Position numbers and translations under genes: made by a program. Shown piece by piece: positions 50,149 to 57,595 of a DNA stretch of 64,000 nt. Under the pieces are notes generated by a model. The model did not search any database. It saw nothing but the letters and a program-made list of their open reading frames with translations, and had not been told where the DNA came from. Numbering within the stretch: the first letter of the stretch is position 1; each line of letters starts with the position of its first letter. Source of the DNA: Olavius algarvensis Delta 4 endosymbiont (GTDB lineage: Bacteria; Desulfobacterota; Desulfobacteria; Desulfobacterales; CAJINA01); the NCBI GenBank assembly GCA_905176665.1, contig CAJINA010000122.1, positions 1 to 64,000 on the forward strand, read 5' to 3'.

Positions 50149-50285
50149 AAACCGATTCTGAATCCAGGAAAATCATGCGTCGGTCTACGTGCAGGGCGAA
50201 TGGAAATTTGGCGCATGCTGAATCAGCCAGAATGAAGCCCTGTGGGGTTGCGATGATGTTTTCCCGGATTCTGAAACCGGTTTGA

Positions 50286-50335
50286 CAATACCGGGATAAT
50301 TTCAAGAAAGGGTGCTGAAGATTATCCCGGTATTG
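50286..50335. terminator. Bidirectional terminator-like inverted repeat
   Basis: Perfect 15-bp arms CAATACCGGGATAAT (50286-50300) and ATTATCCCGGTATTG (50321-50335) surround a 20-nt loop. It lies between two convergent genes, which suits a shared terminator. T-runs are weak on both sides. Confidence 0.65.
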
Positions 50336-50363
50336 GTGTTTTAGGTCTTAGCCGGCGATCCTA

Positions 50364-50906
50364 TTACCAGCATCCACCGCCGCCGTATCCAGGGCCCCGA
50401 CCCCAGCCGCGACCGCGTCCCATGCCGCCGCCGGCACGGTAATTATCGGGCAGCACTTTCTTCATCTCCAGCCGGTGATCCAGCCGTTTCTGATCGAATT
50501 CCGCCTGGAGATTGGAAAGCTCCTTCTGCATGTCAGACAATTTTTCCTGCATGTCAGACAATTTTTCGCGATTGGGATCTTCTTTCACCATTTCCGCTTT
50601 CATCTCAAGACGGGTCTGGTAGATGGAACGACGCAGATCCTCGGTATCCTTAAAAAAAGCTTCTCTTTTCGCTTCAAGCTTCTGGGCATCTTCTTCGCTG
50701 AGGTTACCCCAGCTGCGGTCGCCGCGGCCATACCGGCTACCCTCCGAGTCCCCATATCCGGGCCCCATCATATGGTAACCGCCGCCACCCATGTGATAAC
50801 CGCCGCCCCTGTGGTGCCGGCCCCAACTGCCGTCGGCATAGGCATAGGCTGAGAACATAACCATCGCTGCAACTGCAATTCCTGTGACCATCAATCCTTT
50901 TTTCAT
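50364..50906 (-). CDS. zraP: ZraP/Spy-like periplasmic stress protein
   Basis: This 180-residue protein has a signal peptide (about 1-24, MVMFSAYAYA), then a His/Gly/Met-rich segment (GRHHRGGGYHMGGGGYHMMG), a helical middle with NLSEEDAQKLEAKREAFFKD and repeated EKLSDMQEKLSDMQKELSNL, and a Gly/Arg/Trp-rich tail ending GGGGCW. This is the ZraP/CpxP-like heavy-metal and envelope-stress chaperone pattern. ZraP binds zinc through His and Met. It faces the sensor-regulator pair zraS-zraR and has its own sigma-54 promoter, the same layout as zraP-zraSR in E. coli. The ATG at 50906 has AAGGAG upstream. Confidence 0.85.
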   Translation of the reverse strand: MKKGLMVTGIAVAAMVMFSAYAYADGSWGRHHRGGGYHMGGGGYHMMGPGYGDSEGSRYGRGDRSWGNLSEEDAQKLEAKREAFFKDTEDLRRSIYQTRLEMKAEMVKEDPNREKLSDMQEKLSDMQKELSNLQAEFDQKRLDHRLEMKKVLPDNYRAGGGMGRGRGWGRGPGYGGGGCW

Positions 50907-50976
50907 CTCTTATCTCCTTTTCATAGAGAGTGGTTTAGGTTCAATACCTGTTGTTTCAAATTCTGCTTTCGTATAG

Positions 50977-50992
50977 AGCAAGGCATGTGCCA
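50977..50992 (-). promoter_or_regulatory. Sigma-54 promoter of zraP
   Basis: On the minus strand TGGCAC-ATGCC-TTGCT matches the consensus exactly (GG at -24, GC at -12). It lies about 70 bases before the zraP start codon. Confidence 0.85.
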
Positions 50993-51143
50993 ACCTTGAT
51001 CTCTCACCTTTAACATTCTGTATATATTGTGTATATTCGCATTTTTTTCATTTAGAATTGGCGGATAAAAGAAATAGGTTGCCTGGAAAGCAATCCTGGT
51101 GGATACTTTTTACTCAGACAGACCTGATGAAGGGTATCCAGCC

Positions 51144-51158
51144 GGGTAATTTATACCC
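51144..51158. promoter_or_regulatory. Possible activator site between zraP and zraS
   Basis: GGGTA (51144-51148) and TACCC (51154-51158) form a palindrome with a 5-nt spacer, and another GGGTA occurs at 51132-51136. It lies about 150 bases from one sigma-54 promoter and 110 from the other, a usual distance for an enhancer site of a ZraR-type activator. Confidence 0.35.
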
Positions 51159-51265
51159 ACCTTGGCTCATGCAGGGTTAATCCCATGCATACAAAGCCGG
51201 TAATGGCCGCTATAAAGCCTTGATTTCAGCGGCACTGGGTCGGCAATATAACTTTCTTAAATAAT

Positions 51266-51281
51266 TGGCATATTCATTGCT
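51266..51281 (+). promoter_or_regulatory. Sigma-54 promoter of zraS-zraR
   Basis: TGGCAT-ATTCA-TTGCT has GG and GC at the exact spacing, with one common variation (T for C) in the -24 box. Transcription should start near 51292, only 3-9 bases before the zraS start codon. Confidence 0.75.
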
Positions 51282-51300
51282 AAATCAGAATGGAATGAAA

Positions 51301-53055
51301 ATGAACGGTGTCATAAAAAAAATTGTAACCACCGTACCGCCCTGGGGCTTGATAGGCGCGGTCCTCATCCTGCTGCCGCTGCTCGCATTTGTCACTTACG
51401 AAGACATCAATCGCCAGAACGCGGCCAGCCGGCGCCAGTTGTTGGCCAAAGGGGCGGCCTTGATCCGGTCCTTCGAGGCTGGCACGCGAGCCGGCATGAT
51501 GATGCGGCAATGGGGCAATCGCCACTTGCAGCGCCTTTTGATGGAAACCGCGCGCCAACCCGATATCATCTACCTGATGGTCACCGACATCAGGGGCAAA
51601 ATCCTGGCGCATAGCAATCCGGACCTCATTGATCAGGTCCACGGCAGTGATCTGGATCTCAAGCGCGTCTTTGCGGCCTCAACCGAGATCTATAGAATGC
51701 TTGCTGCCGAATCAGGTGACGCCCAAATTTTTGAGGTTTACCGAAAATTCACTCCCGCCAGGGGGCCCAGGGGCATGATGGGCCGCCACCACATGATGAT
51801 GAGGCCCTTTGAAGAAGGGACTCCGGAAAATTTGATCATTTTTGTCGGATTGGATATGACCGAGGTCGAGAAGGCTTTGGCGGCCGATACGCGTCACAGC
51901 CTGTTTATGGCTCTTATTCTGCTATTGGTAGGCTTCGCCGGTATTACTCTGTGGTTTATGACCCACACCTACAGGGCCACCCGGGCCTCACTGAAACGCA
52001 TCGAATCCTTTTCAGACAACCTGATCTACAACCTGCCGGTGGGACTTGTCTCTATCGGACCGGATGGCCGTATTGTAACGGTTAATCCGGAAGCGGCCAA
52101 AATTCTGCGCCTGGAAGACAAACACTTGCCGGGGCGCCCGGTTGAAAAAATACTTCCGCATGAAATCATAGCCATCATCCACAACCTGGGCCCGACCGAT
52201 CCGGCTGTCGAGATTGAATTGGAGTGCTGCCTGGACTCCGAGGCAGCCATACTCATCGGGCTCAACGCTTCGGCCTGGCATGACCGGGAAGGCATATTCA
52301 GGGGTACTATCCTGCTGATCCGGGATCTCTCTGAGATCAAGGCCCTACGTAAAGAAATCGCCCGCAGCCAGCGCCTGGCGTCATTGGGCAGTCTGGCAGC
52401 CGGCGTTGCCCACGAGATCCGCAACCCTTTGAGTTCCATTAAAGGGTTTGCGACCTATTTTAAAGAGCGCAACGGGGCCAACCCGAAGGAGCATGAAACG
52501 GCCTCGATTATGATCAATGAAGTCGAAAGGCTGAACCGGGTGGTGGGGCAGCTGCTGGAACTGGCCCGTCCCATTGAATTGGTCCGTCGACCCATCAACA
52601 TGGATACCCTGTTAAAAAATTCTCTTGCCCTGATTGAATCCCGGGCCGCCGAGAAATCCATCAACATCAACACCCGCCTGAATGACCCACATCTGACTGT
52701 TTGGGTGGATTCCGATCGCCTTAACCAGGTATTGCTGAACCTCTATATCAATGCGATCGATGCCATGAATCACGGCAGCGGCAGACTGACCATATCAGCG
52801 CGCAAAGCCAATCGTGAGACCGGCGTGCTGATCGCGGTGACCGATAATGGGGCCGGCATCGAGCAGAGAGATCTGCCGCACGTCTTCGATCCATATTTCA
52901 CCGGCAAATCAGCCGGAACCGGTTTGGGGCTGGCTATCGTCCACAATATACTGGAAGCCCATGCAGGGACTGTCTCTGTTGAAAGCACACCTGGAGAAGG
53001 GACGACCTTCACATTGTTTTTTCCGCAGAAAAAAAAAGGTGAATCTGATGAGTGA
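51301..53055 (+). CDS. zraS: ZraS-like sensor histidine kinase
   Basis: This 584-residue inner-membrane kinase has two transmembrane segments (about 15-33 and 200-220) around a periplasmic domain of about 160 residues. That domain includes a Met/His/Arg-rich stretch, RGPRGMMGRHHMMMRPFEEG, which could bind metal. A PAS domain (about 235-340), a HisKA domain with LAAGVAHEIRNPLSSIKG and an ATPase domain (DNGAGIE, TGLGLAIVHNI) follow. The family is that of ZraS/HydH. The start is either the ATG at 51295 or at 51301, with GGA 6 nt before the latter. Upstream starts would lie inside the sigma-54 promoter, so they are excluded. Its 3' end overlaps zraR by 8 nt. Confidence 0.88.
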   Translation: MNGVIKKIVTTVPPWGLIGAVLILLPLLAFVTYEDINRQNAASRRQLLAKGAALIRSFEAGTRAGMMMRQWGNRHLQRLLMETARQPDIIYLMVTDIRGKILAHSNPDLIDQVHGSDLDLKRVFAASTEIYRMLAAESGDAQIFEVYRKFTPARGPRGMMGRHHMMMRPFEEGTPENLIIFVGLDMTEVEKALAADTRHSLFMALILLLVGFAGITLWFMTHTYRATRASLKRIESFSDNLIYNLPVGLVSIGPDGRIVTVNPEAAKILRLEDKHLPGRPVEKILPHEIIAIIHNLGPTDPAVEIELECCLDSEAAILIGLNASAWHDREGIFRGTILLIRDLSEIKALRKEIARSQRLASLGSLAAGVAHEIRNPLSSIKGFATYFKERNGANPKEHETASIMINEVERLNRVVGQLLELARPIELVRRPINMDTLLKNSLALIESRAAEKSININTRLNDPHLTVWVDSDRLNQVLLNLYINAIDAMNHGSGRLTISARKANRETGVLIAVTDNGAGIEQRDLPHVFDPYFTGKSAGTGLGLAIVHNILEAHAGTVSVESTPGEGTTFTLFFPQKKKGESDE

Positions 53056-54415
53056 TCTGCATACTATTTTGGTGGTCGATGATGACGATGCCCACCGTAC
53101 CATGCTGAAAACGCTCATCGGCGGTTGGGGCTATGCCATCTCCCAGGCCAATGACGGCTCCATTGCCATTGAAATGGCGGCGCAGCAGCCATTTGACCTG
53201 ATCCTGATGGATATCCGCATGCTCAAGGTCTCGGGCCTGGAAGCCCTGGAACAGATCAAGCAGATCAATCCGGCCATTCCGGTCATCATCATGACGGCCT
53301 ACTCTTCAATCGATACCGCAGTTGAGGCCATCAAGAAAGGCGCTTATGACTACCTGACCAAACCCCTGGATTTTGATCGCTTAAAATTGATCATTGAAAG
53401 GGCCATGGAGCACATCAGCCTGAAAGCGGAGAACCTTAAACTTAAATTCGAAATCGACTCGCGTTTTGACCGGCAGCAGATTATCGGCAACGGTCCGGCG
53501 ATGACGGCCCTGTTGGAAACCGTATCCCAGGTGGCGCCCTCTGGGGCGACCGTGCTGGTTACCGGACAATCCGGAACCGGGAAAGAACTCATCGCTGCAG
53601 CCATTCACCACAACAGCCCCCGTCGCAGCGGCCCCTTTGTAAAGATTAATTGCGCCGCTATTTCGGAAAACCTGCTGGAATCGGAAATGTTCGGTCATGA
53701 AAAGGGGGCGTTTACCGGTGCCGACCGGCGCAAGGAGGGCCGGCTTGTCCAGGCTGACAAAGGCAGCCTATTTCTTGATGAAATCAGCGAAATGCCCCTG
53801 GGAATGCAGGTCAAACTGCTCCGGGTCCTGCAGGAGAGGGAGTTGACCCGGGTCGGCGGTGAAGCGGTTATCAAAGTGGATGTGCGGGTTATCGCCGCCA
53901 CCAACCAGAATCTGGAGGAAATGGTTGCAGCTGGTGAGTTTCGCCAGGATCTTTACTACCGGCTGAATGTGGTCGAGCTGAATGTTCCCCCGCTGGCCCA
54001 TCGCCGGGAAGACATCCCCTTGCTGGCCCAGGCCTTTCTCGAAAACTTTGCCGAGCAGAACCACAAGCAAATCAAGGGCTTTACCCCCCAGGCGATGGAT
54101 GTGCTCGTCAGGTACGACTGGCCTGGCAATGTCCGGGAATTAATGAACGCTGTCGAGCGGGCAGTGGTACTTGCCCGGGAGGCGTACCTGGATACCGGCG
54201 ACCTGCCGGTTAAAAGCCAGGCTGCGGGAGAAGCAACCGCGGCGGCTTGCCCACCCCCGTTCATACCGGAGAATATGCCCCTGGAAGAGATTGAAAAGGT
54301 ATCCATCCTGCAAACCCTTAAAGCCGCGGACGGCAACAAGAGTGAAGCCGCGCGCCGGTTGGGCATCACCCGTAAGACCTTGCACAAGAAACTGAAAAAG
54401 TACGGGGTCATGTGA
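53048..54415 (+). CDS. zraR: ZraR-like sigma-54 response regulator
   Basis: This 455-residue regulator has a receiver domain (about 1-120: VVDDDDAH, LILMDIRM with the phospho-acceptor Asp, KPLDFDRL), an AAA+ domain (about 140-380) with Walker A TGQSGTGKE, the sigma-54 contact loop GAFTGA and Walker B LFLDEISE, and a Fis-type helix-turn-helix (about 415-455: NKSEAARRLGITRKTLHKKL). The upstream kinase should phosphorylate it. The ATG at 53048 has AAGGTG 7 nt upstream and overlaps the zraS end. It should bind between zraP and zraS and drive both sigma-54 promoters, giving positive autoregulation. Confidence 0.94.
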   Translation: MSDLHTILVVDDDDAHRTMLKTLIGGWGYAISQANDGSIAIEMAAQQPFDLILMDIRMLKVSGLEALEQIKQINPAIPVIIMTAYSSIDTAVEAIKKGAYDYLTKPLDFDRLKLIIERAMEHISLKAENLKLKFEIDSRFDRQQIIGNGPAMTALLETVSQVAPSGATVLVTGQSGTGKELIAAAIHHNSPRRSGPFVKINCAAISENLLESEMFGHEKGAFTGADRRKEGRLVQADKGSLFLDEISEMPLGMQVKLLRVLQERELTRVGGEAVIKVDVRVIAATNQNLEEMVAAGEFRQDLYYRLNVVELNVPPLAHRREDIPLLAQAFLENFAEQNHKQIKGFTPQAMDVLVRYDWPGNVRELMNAVERAVVLAREAYLDTGDLPVKSQAAGEATAAACPPPFIPENMPLEEIEKVSILQTLKAADGNKSEAARRLGITRKTLHKKLKKYGVM

Positions 54416-54419
54416 ACTG

Positions 54420-55337
54420 ATGGAAACGAAATCCACAGAAAGTGCCCGGGCACTTGCATTGGAAATAGAACAGCGGCTGGCCGACGGTATATCCGTGGGA
54501 CCGGAAACCCTGCATTTTTTCTCTTCGACATTCTCCATTGAAAGCCCCGCGGAACTGGGTGCCCTTCTGGCCGATCCGGAAGAGAGCGATACCCAGACCC
54601 TGCTCGAATTACTGTTTACCCCCGATGAGGCTGTTCGGGTCGGCCTGGAGACAGCAATAGAAAAACACCGCTGTACGGATGGGGACAGCCAGCGTATCGT
54701 GAGTGCGCTGAACCGGAAGGACCTGGCCGTTCCCATCAATTTTCCAGCACAAGCAGGCAACCTGACCATTAACCCCCCAAAAGATCTTCTGACAACCTAT
54801 GTACTTGGCTTGAACATCACCCTGCGATTGCCAGCCCCTCTGCTAGAGGCCATCGACCGGAATATGGCTCGCCGGGATGGTGCCCGGATCAAAGCTGTCC
54901 TGCGGCATGCGCCGGTGAAACTGGCCGAGCCAATCTGTTCTTTTTTTGTCAGGCTGGTGGAACACGCGGAACGATCCGGCAAGTACATCCAGCCAGACAT
55001 AGCGTTGTGCCTGGCCATTTTTGCGGAACAGCCGGCGACCGAGGACTTGTTTGACCTTTTTATGGCTAAAAAACGCCGCTTGCTGCAGCAACTCCAACAG
55101 GCGGCCAGATTTGAAAAACAGCTGGCCGCGGATAATATGGAGACCCTGATGCTGAAAGGTGTCCGGATGCCGCACATAGACAAGGAGGAGGCTCGCCGGT
55201 CAATCGCCCGTATCGATGACATCTGTCTGACCGTTTTCGAAGTGACGGACGCCCAGCTGCAAATCCCTACGGATGTAAACCTCGGCAACTTTAGCAATCG
55301 CGACGACCTGGATAAGGCGTTTAGAATCCTGTCGTAG
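54420..55337 (+). CDS. Unknown protein coupled to zraR
   Basis: This 305-residue soluble protein begins 4 nt after zraR ends, so it is probably in the same transcript. I do not recognise a family. It is mostly helical and rich in Leu, Ala and Arg, with no signal peptide or transmembrane segment. An Asn/Pro stretch (INPPKDLLTTYVLGLNITL) divides two helical halves, and a C-terminal part contains a basic coiled-coil-like region (KKRRLLQQLQQAARFEKQL). Position suggests a role in the same stress response, for example an adaptor; this is only inference. The gene ends just before a group of very small minus-strand open frames. Confidence 0.65.
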   Translation: METKSTESARALALEIEQRLADGISVGPETLHFFSSTFSIESPAELGALLADPEESDTQTLLELLFTPDEAVRVGLETAIEKHRCTDGDSQRIVSALNRKDLAVPINFPAQAGNLTINPPKDLLTTYVLGLNITLRLPAPLLEAIDRNMARRDGARIKAVLRHAPVKLAEPICSFFVRLVEHAERSGKYIQPDIALCLAIFAEQPATEDLFDLFMAKKRRLLQQLQQAARFEKQLAADNMETLMLKGVRMPHIDKEEARRSIARIDDICLTVFEVTDAQLQIPTDVNLGNFSNRDDLDKAFRILS

Positions 55338-55362
55338 GCGGGCGCAACGATATTTCCCTGTA

Positions 55363-55503
55363 TCAAGTGACCTGGACCAGCAGGACGACGACATAGTTTT
55401 GGCCGTATCGACGTGCACATTTGGGGCAGGTCGGGTAGTATTGGATGTCCTGAACGGCTCTAGTTACAAACCGGTGGCCACGATAAAGAAGGCCACTGAA
55501 CAC
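55363..55503 (-). CDS. Possible 46-residue CPKC protein
   Basis: An open frame from GTG at 55503 reads FSGLLYRGHRFVTRAVQD and then YYPTCPKCARRYGQNY, a half zinc-ribbon. It overlaps the 34-residue frame in another phase and has only a weak GGTGA ribosome-binding site. It may be part of a longer or broken gene. Confidence is low. Confidence 0.25.
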   Translation of the reverse strand: MFSGLLYRGHRFVTRAVQDIQYYPTCPKCARRYGQNYVVVLLVQVT

Positions 55504-55568
55504 GTCACCGCAACCAGCACGGCTGAATCGAGCAGCACGACCGCGACATGTCGTTTTAGCAACTGCAT
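55464..55568 (-). CDS. 34-residue hydrophobic microprotein
   Basis: A small frame starts at ATG 55568, behind a near-perfect AAGGAGG with 4 nt spacing. It reads MQLLKRHVAVVLLDSAVLVA and continues with hydrophobic residues to GL at the stop. A basic N-terminus followed by one hydrophobic stretch suggests a single transmembrane helix. It lies 9 nt after the 54-residue frame and is probably co-transcribed with it. No family is known to me. Confidence 0.45.
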   Translation of the reverse strand: MQLLKRHVAVVLLDSAVLVAVTCSVAFFIVATGL

Positions 55569-55577
55569 AGCGCCTCC

Positions 55578-55742
55578 TTATCTAAGCGTATCGATGTTGA
55601 TTTGTCTGCCACAGCCAAAGCAGCGTCTGATATGCCGGCCATAGCGATCCTCCCTGGTCCAGAAAATCGTCTGGCAATCCTGGGGACCCAGGTTGTACTC
55701 CACCCAGATGGAACATCCGCAAACACAAAATCTCTTCTGCAT
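55578..55742 (-). CDS. 54-residue Cys-rich zinc-ribbon-like protein
   Basis: A small frame starts at ATG 55742 with AAGGAG 6 nt upstream. It begins MQKRFCVCGCSIWVEYN, contains DCQTIFWTREDRYGRHIRR and ends with CFGCGRQINIDTLR. Cys residues in CVCGC and CFGCG are spaced as two knuckles of a zinc ribbon. Both the ribosome-binding site and the Cys pattern support a real gene. It lies downstream of the S24 repressor in the same orientation but separated by element B and an AT-rich stretch, so it may have its own promoter. A short palindrome-like site, TGTTTATATTTATGAACA (55778-55795), lies upstream. Confidence 0.6.
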   Translation of the reverse strand: MQKRFCVCGCSIWVEYNLGPQDCQTIFWTREDRYGRHIRRCFGCGRQINIDTLR

Positions 55743-55885
55743 GATCATCTCCTTATTTTGTATTTAATTAACATAATTGTTTATATTTATGAACACCCCG
55801 ATCAAAAAAATCTCCGTACAAGGATGTGTGACTACTGTTTCTTCGAGATCACCACGCCTTTAGAAAAGTGGTTGTATGGCAATTC

Positions 55886-56031
55886 GAGGAACTGTTTCAG
55901 GGGTGTTCAGAGGCACAAGGTCAAGGCGGATCGTCTGGTTAAACCGGAGGAATACGATTTGTATTTCGAGGATTTAACCAGACGAGCCAACGCAGAGATT
56001 GAGCCTCTGAACACCCTTGAAACAGTTCCTC
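55886..56031. repeat. Hairpin element B (CCGGAGG/TCGAGGA core)
   Basis: Outer arms at 55886-55914 and 56003-56031 pair over 29 nt with one mismatch. Inner arms CGTCTGGTTAAA (55932-55943) and TTTAACCAGACG (55973-55984) are perfect. Between them lies CCGGAGG (55944-55950), stem AATAC/GTATT with a 5-nt loop, and TCGAGGA (55966-55972). The right end coincides with the stop codon of the S24 repressor gene. Confidence 0.88.
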
Positions 56032-56680
56032 AGTGGAGTTCTCTGCAGGCCCAGATAACCTTGCCCAGCACCCGCACACTGTCCATCTCCTCCCGCTCCA
56101 GGCTGATCGGCGCATACCGGGTATTGTCACTGAGCAAAACCAGATTGTTCGGGTGCTTTTCGATTCTTTTGACCATGATGGTGTCATCGATGCCCACGGC
56201 ATAAACCGCGCCGGCAATAATATCCGTACGGGATTGGTCGATCAACACCGTATCGCCATCTTTCAATTCCGGTTCCATACTGTTGCCGAACACGTCCAGC
56301 AGCACCATCTTGTCCGCACTGCCCTTACCTGCCAACCAGGCTTGCCGAAAGGAGTAATAGCCTTTTACCCCGTCATCGACCTCAAAAGACCCGCCGCCAG
56401 CGCAGAGCCGGGCCTGGACTTTGGGGACATACGTGAATGTTTCGCCGTCATCACCGCCGTTCTTTAAGAAAATAACCCCGAGTCCATTTTCCAGCCAATC
56501 CGGATTCAAACCGAATTTTCGGTACAGTCCCAGAATCCACCTGTCCGGCACCGCGCCCTTTTTACGGGCCTGGGTGATGGCCGAGCGATTGATCCCCAAT
56601 GCGGCCGCCAGTTCGATCTGGGATTCGATTCCGGTGGCGGTAAATACCCTCTTTAGAAAATCGTCAAAATGCAGCGGCAT
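56030..56680 (-). CDS. S24-family (CI/LexA-like) repressor
   Basis: This 216-residue protein has an N-terminal helix-turn-helix (about 1-65: IESQIELAAALGINRSAITQ, where helix 3 binds DNA) and a C-terminal S24 peptidase domain (about 95-215). The Ser/Lys dyad is visible in DVFGNSMEPELKDGD and TIMVKRIE, and an Ala-Gly pair (RLCAGGGS) marks the likely self-cleavage site. Such proteins are phage CI-like or stress repressors inactivated by RecA-promoted cleavage. The ATG at 56680 was chosen because the helix-turn-helix begins there. The upstream GGGGG is weak. A 25-bp palindrome 50 bases upstream is the obvious operator, suggesting autoregulation. No phage genes are nearby. Confidence 0.87.
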   Translation of the reverse strand: MPLHFDDFLKRVFTATGIESQIELAAALGINRSAITQARKKGAVPDRWILGLYRKFGLNPDWLENGLGVIFLKNGGDDGETFTYVPKVQARLCAGGGSFEVDDGVKGYYSFRQAWLAGKGSADKMVLLDVFGNSMEPELKDGDTVLIDQSRTDIIAGAVYAVGIDDTIMVKRIEKHPNNLVLLSDNTRYAPISLEREEMDSVRVLGKVIWACRELH

Positions 56681-56729
56681 AGCCCCCCACTTTATTGATG
56701 CCTGATGGCAGTGAGACAATACTTATGTC

Positions 56730-56754
56730 TTTTATAAACATCATGTTTATAAAA
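56730..56754. promoter_or_regulatory. 25-bp palindromic operator upstream of the S24 repressor
   Basis: Arms TTTTATAAACAT (56730-56741) and ATGTTTATAAAA (56743-56754) are perfect inverted copies around a single C. It lies 50 bases before the repressor start codon in an AT-rich stretch between this gene and ferritin. It is typical of an autoregulatory repressor site. Confidence 0.75.
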
Positions 56755-56815
56755 TGCAACATATATTTTAAATTTCCACGTTCTGTCCTGACAAAAGGAA
56801 TTTTAGAGATGGCCT

Positions 56816-57352
56816 CTAGTCGGCGGAGCTGTAGGCCGCCGGATCAAGCGGAGATCCGGCCGGGTAGGCCCGCCCCCCCAATTCACGGTCCAACATCAGC
56901 AAAGCCGCTTTGGCATCACCCACCATTTCAACTTCTTCGGCGATTTTACTGCTGGTGGCTTCCTCCTCGATCTGCTCCTCGGTAAACCAGGCGAGGATCG
57001 GCTCTGACTGGTAGTCCTTCTCCTCACGGGCAATAGTGGTCAAATCATTGATGCGGGAGGTAATGAGCTGTTCGTGGGCATAGGCGTCCTGCCAGGCTTC
57101 CAGGGGGGAGGACCAGCGCGTTTTGATCTGTTCCAGGTCAACGAGCGTGACCTCGCCCCCGCGATCCAGGATATGATCCACGAATTTCATGCCATGGATG
57201 GTCTCCTCGTGCGCCTGACAGCGCATCCAGTGGGCCATACCGTCCAGGTTGATGGTATGGAAATAGGCGGCCATTGAAAGGTACAGGTAGGACGATTCAA
57301 GTTCGTATTTAATCTGATTGTTGATCGCCTGGTTCAATCTTTCGGGAATCAT
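56816..57352 (-). CDS. Ferritin
   Basis: This 178-residue protein is a bacterial non-heme ferritin, which forms a 24-subunit shell that oxidises and stores iron. The ferroxidase ligands are visible in KYELESSYLYLSMAAYF (Glu) and CQAHEETIHGMKF (Glu, His), then FTEEQIEEEATS. The C-terminus (GRAYPAGSPLDPAAY) lacks a hydrophobic tail of the usual kind but is otherwise normal. The ATG at 57352 has AAAGGAG upstream and is preferred to an earlier in-frame start. It is divergent from a CBS-domain gene. A perfect inverted repeat, AGGTTGT-N6-ACAACCT, upstream may be its operator. Confidence 0.92.
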   Translation of the reverse strand: MIPERLNQAINNQIKYELESSYLYLSMAAYFHTINLDGMAHWMRCQAHEETIHGMKFVDHILDRGGEVTLVDLEQIKTRWSSPLEAWQDAYAHEQLITSRINDLTTIAREEKDYQSEPILAWFTEEQIEEEATSSKIAEEVEMVGDAKAALLMLDRELGGRAYPAGSPLDPAAYSSAD

Positions 57353-57390
57353 AGTGCGCTCCTTTATTGGATGGATTGATATCTGGTGAA

Positions 57391-57410
57391 AGGTTGTCTG
57401 CAAACAACCT
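57391..57410. promoter_or_regulatory. Inverted repeat upstream of ferritin
   Basis: AGGTTGT (57391-57397) and ACAACCT (57404-57410) are perfect inverted copies with a 6-nt spacer, about 40 bases before the ferritin start. It may be a binding site for a regulator, which is not identified. Confidence 0.4.
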
Positions 57411-57517
57411 AATGCCTTTCCAGATCAATTCAAGCGGATGTTGATCTTTTTCAGCCACTTTCCCATCCGAATCAGCGCGCTGCCAGCTAAAGGTGCCATG
57501 CCAACGGCAGCGATGAA

Positions 57518-57546
57518 TTGACAGCTTGCCGGAAAGGTCCTAAATT
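57518..57546 (+). promoter_or_regulatory. Sigma-70 promoter of the CBS-domain gene
   Basis: A perfect TTGACA (57518-57523), a 17-nt spacer and TAAATT (57541-57546, four of six). The start would be near 57553, about 43 bases before the coding region. Confidence 0.7.
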
Positions 57547-57595
57547 CAATGCATAGGTCTGCCAACAACTACACGCGTTCTACATGGGGGGCACC

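Noticed and set aside
43840..56031. Integron attC sites as an explanation for the two hairpin elements
   Set aside because: The outer ends do not show the RYYYAAC/GTTRRRY pair and no integrase gene is present; structure and core differ.
55602..56204. 200-codon plus-strand open frame through hairpin element B
   Set aside because: It runs antisense through the 54-codon Cys-rich gene, across the inverted repeat, and antisense to the S24 repressor; no ribosome-binding site.
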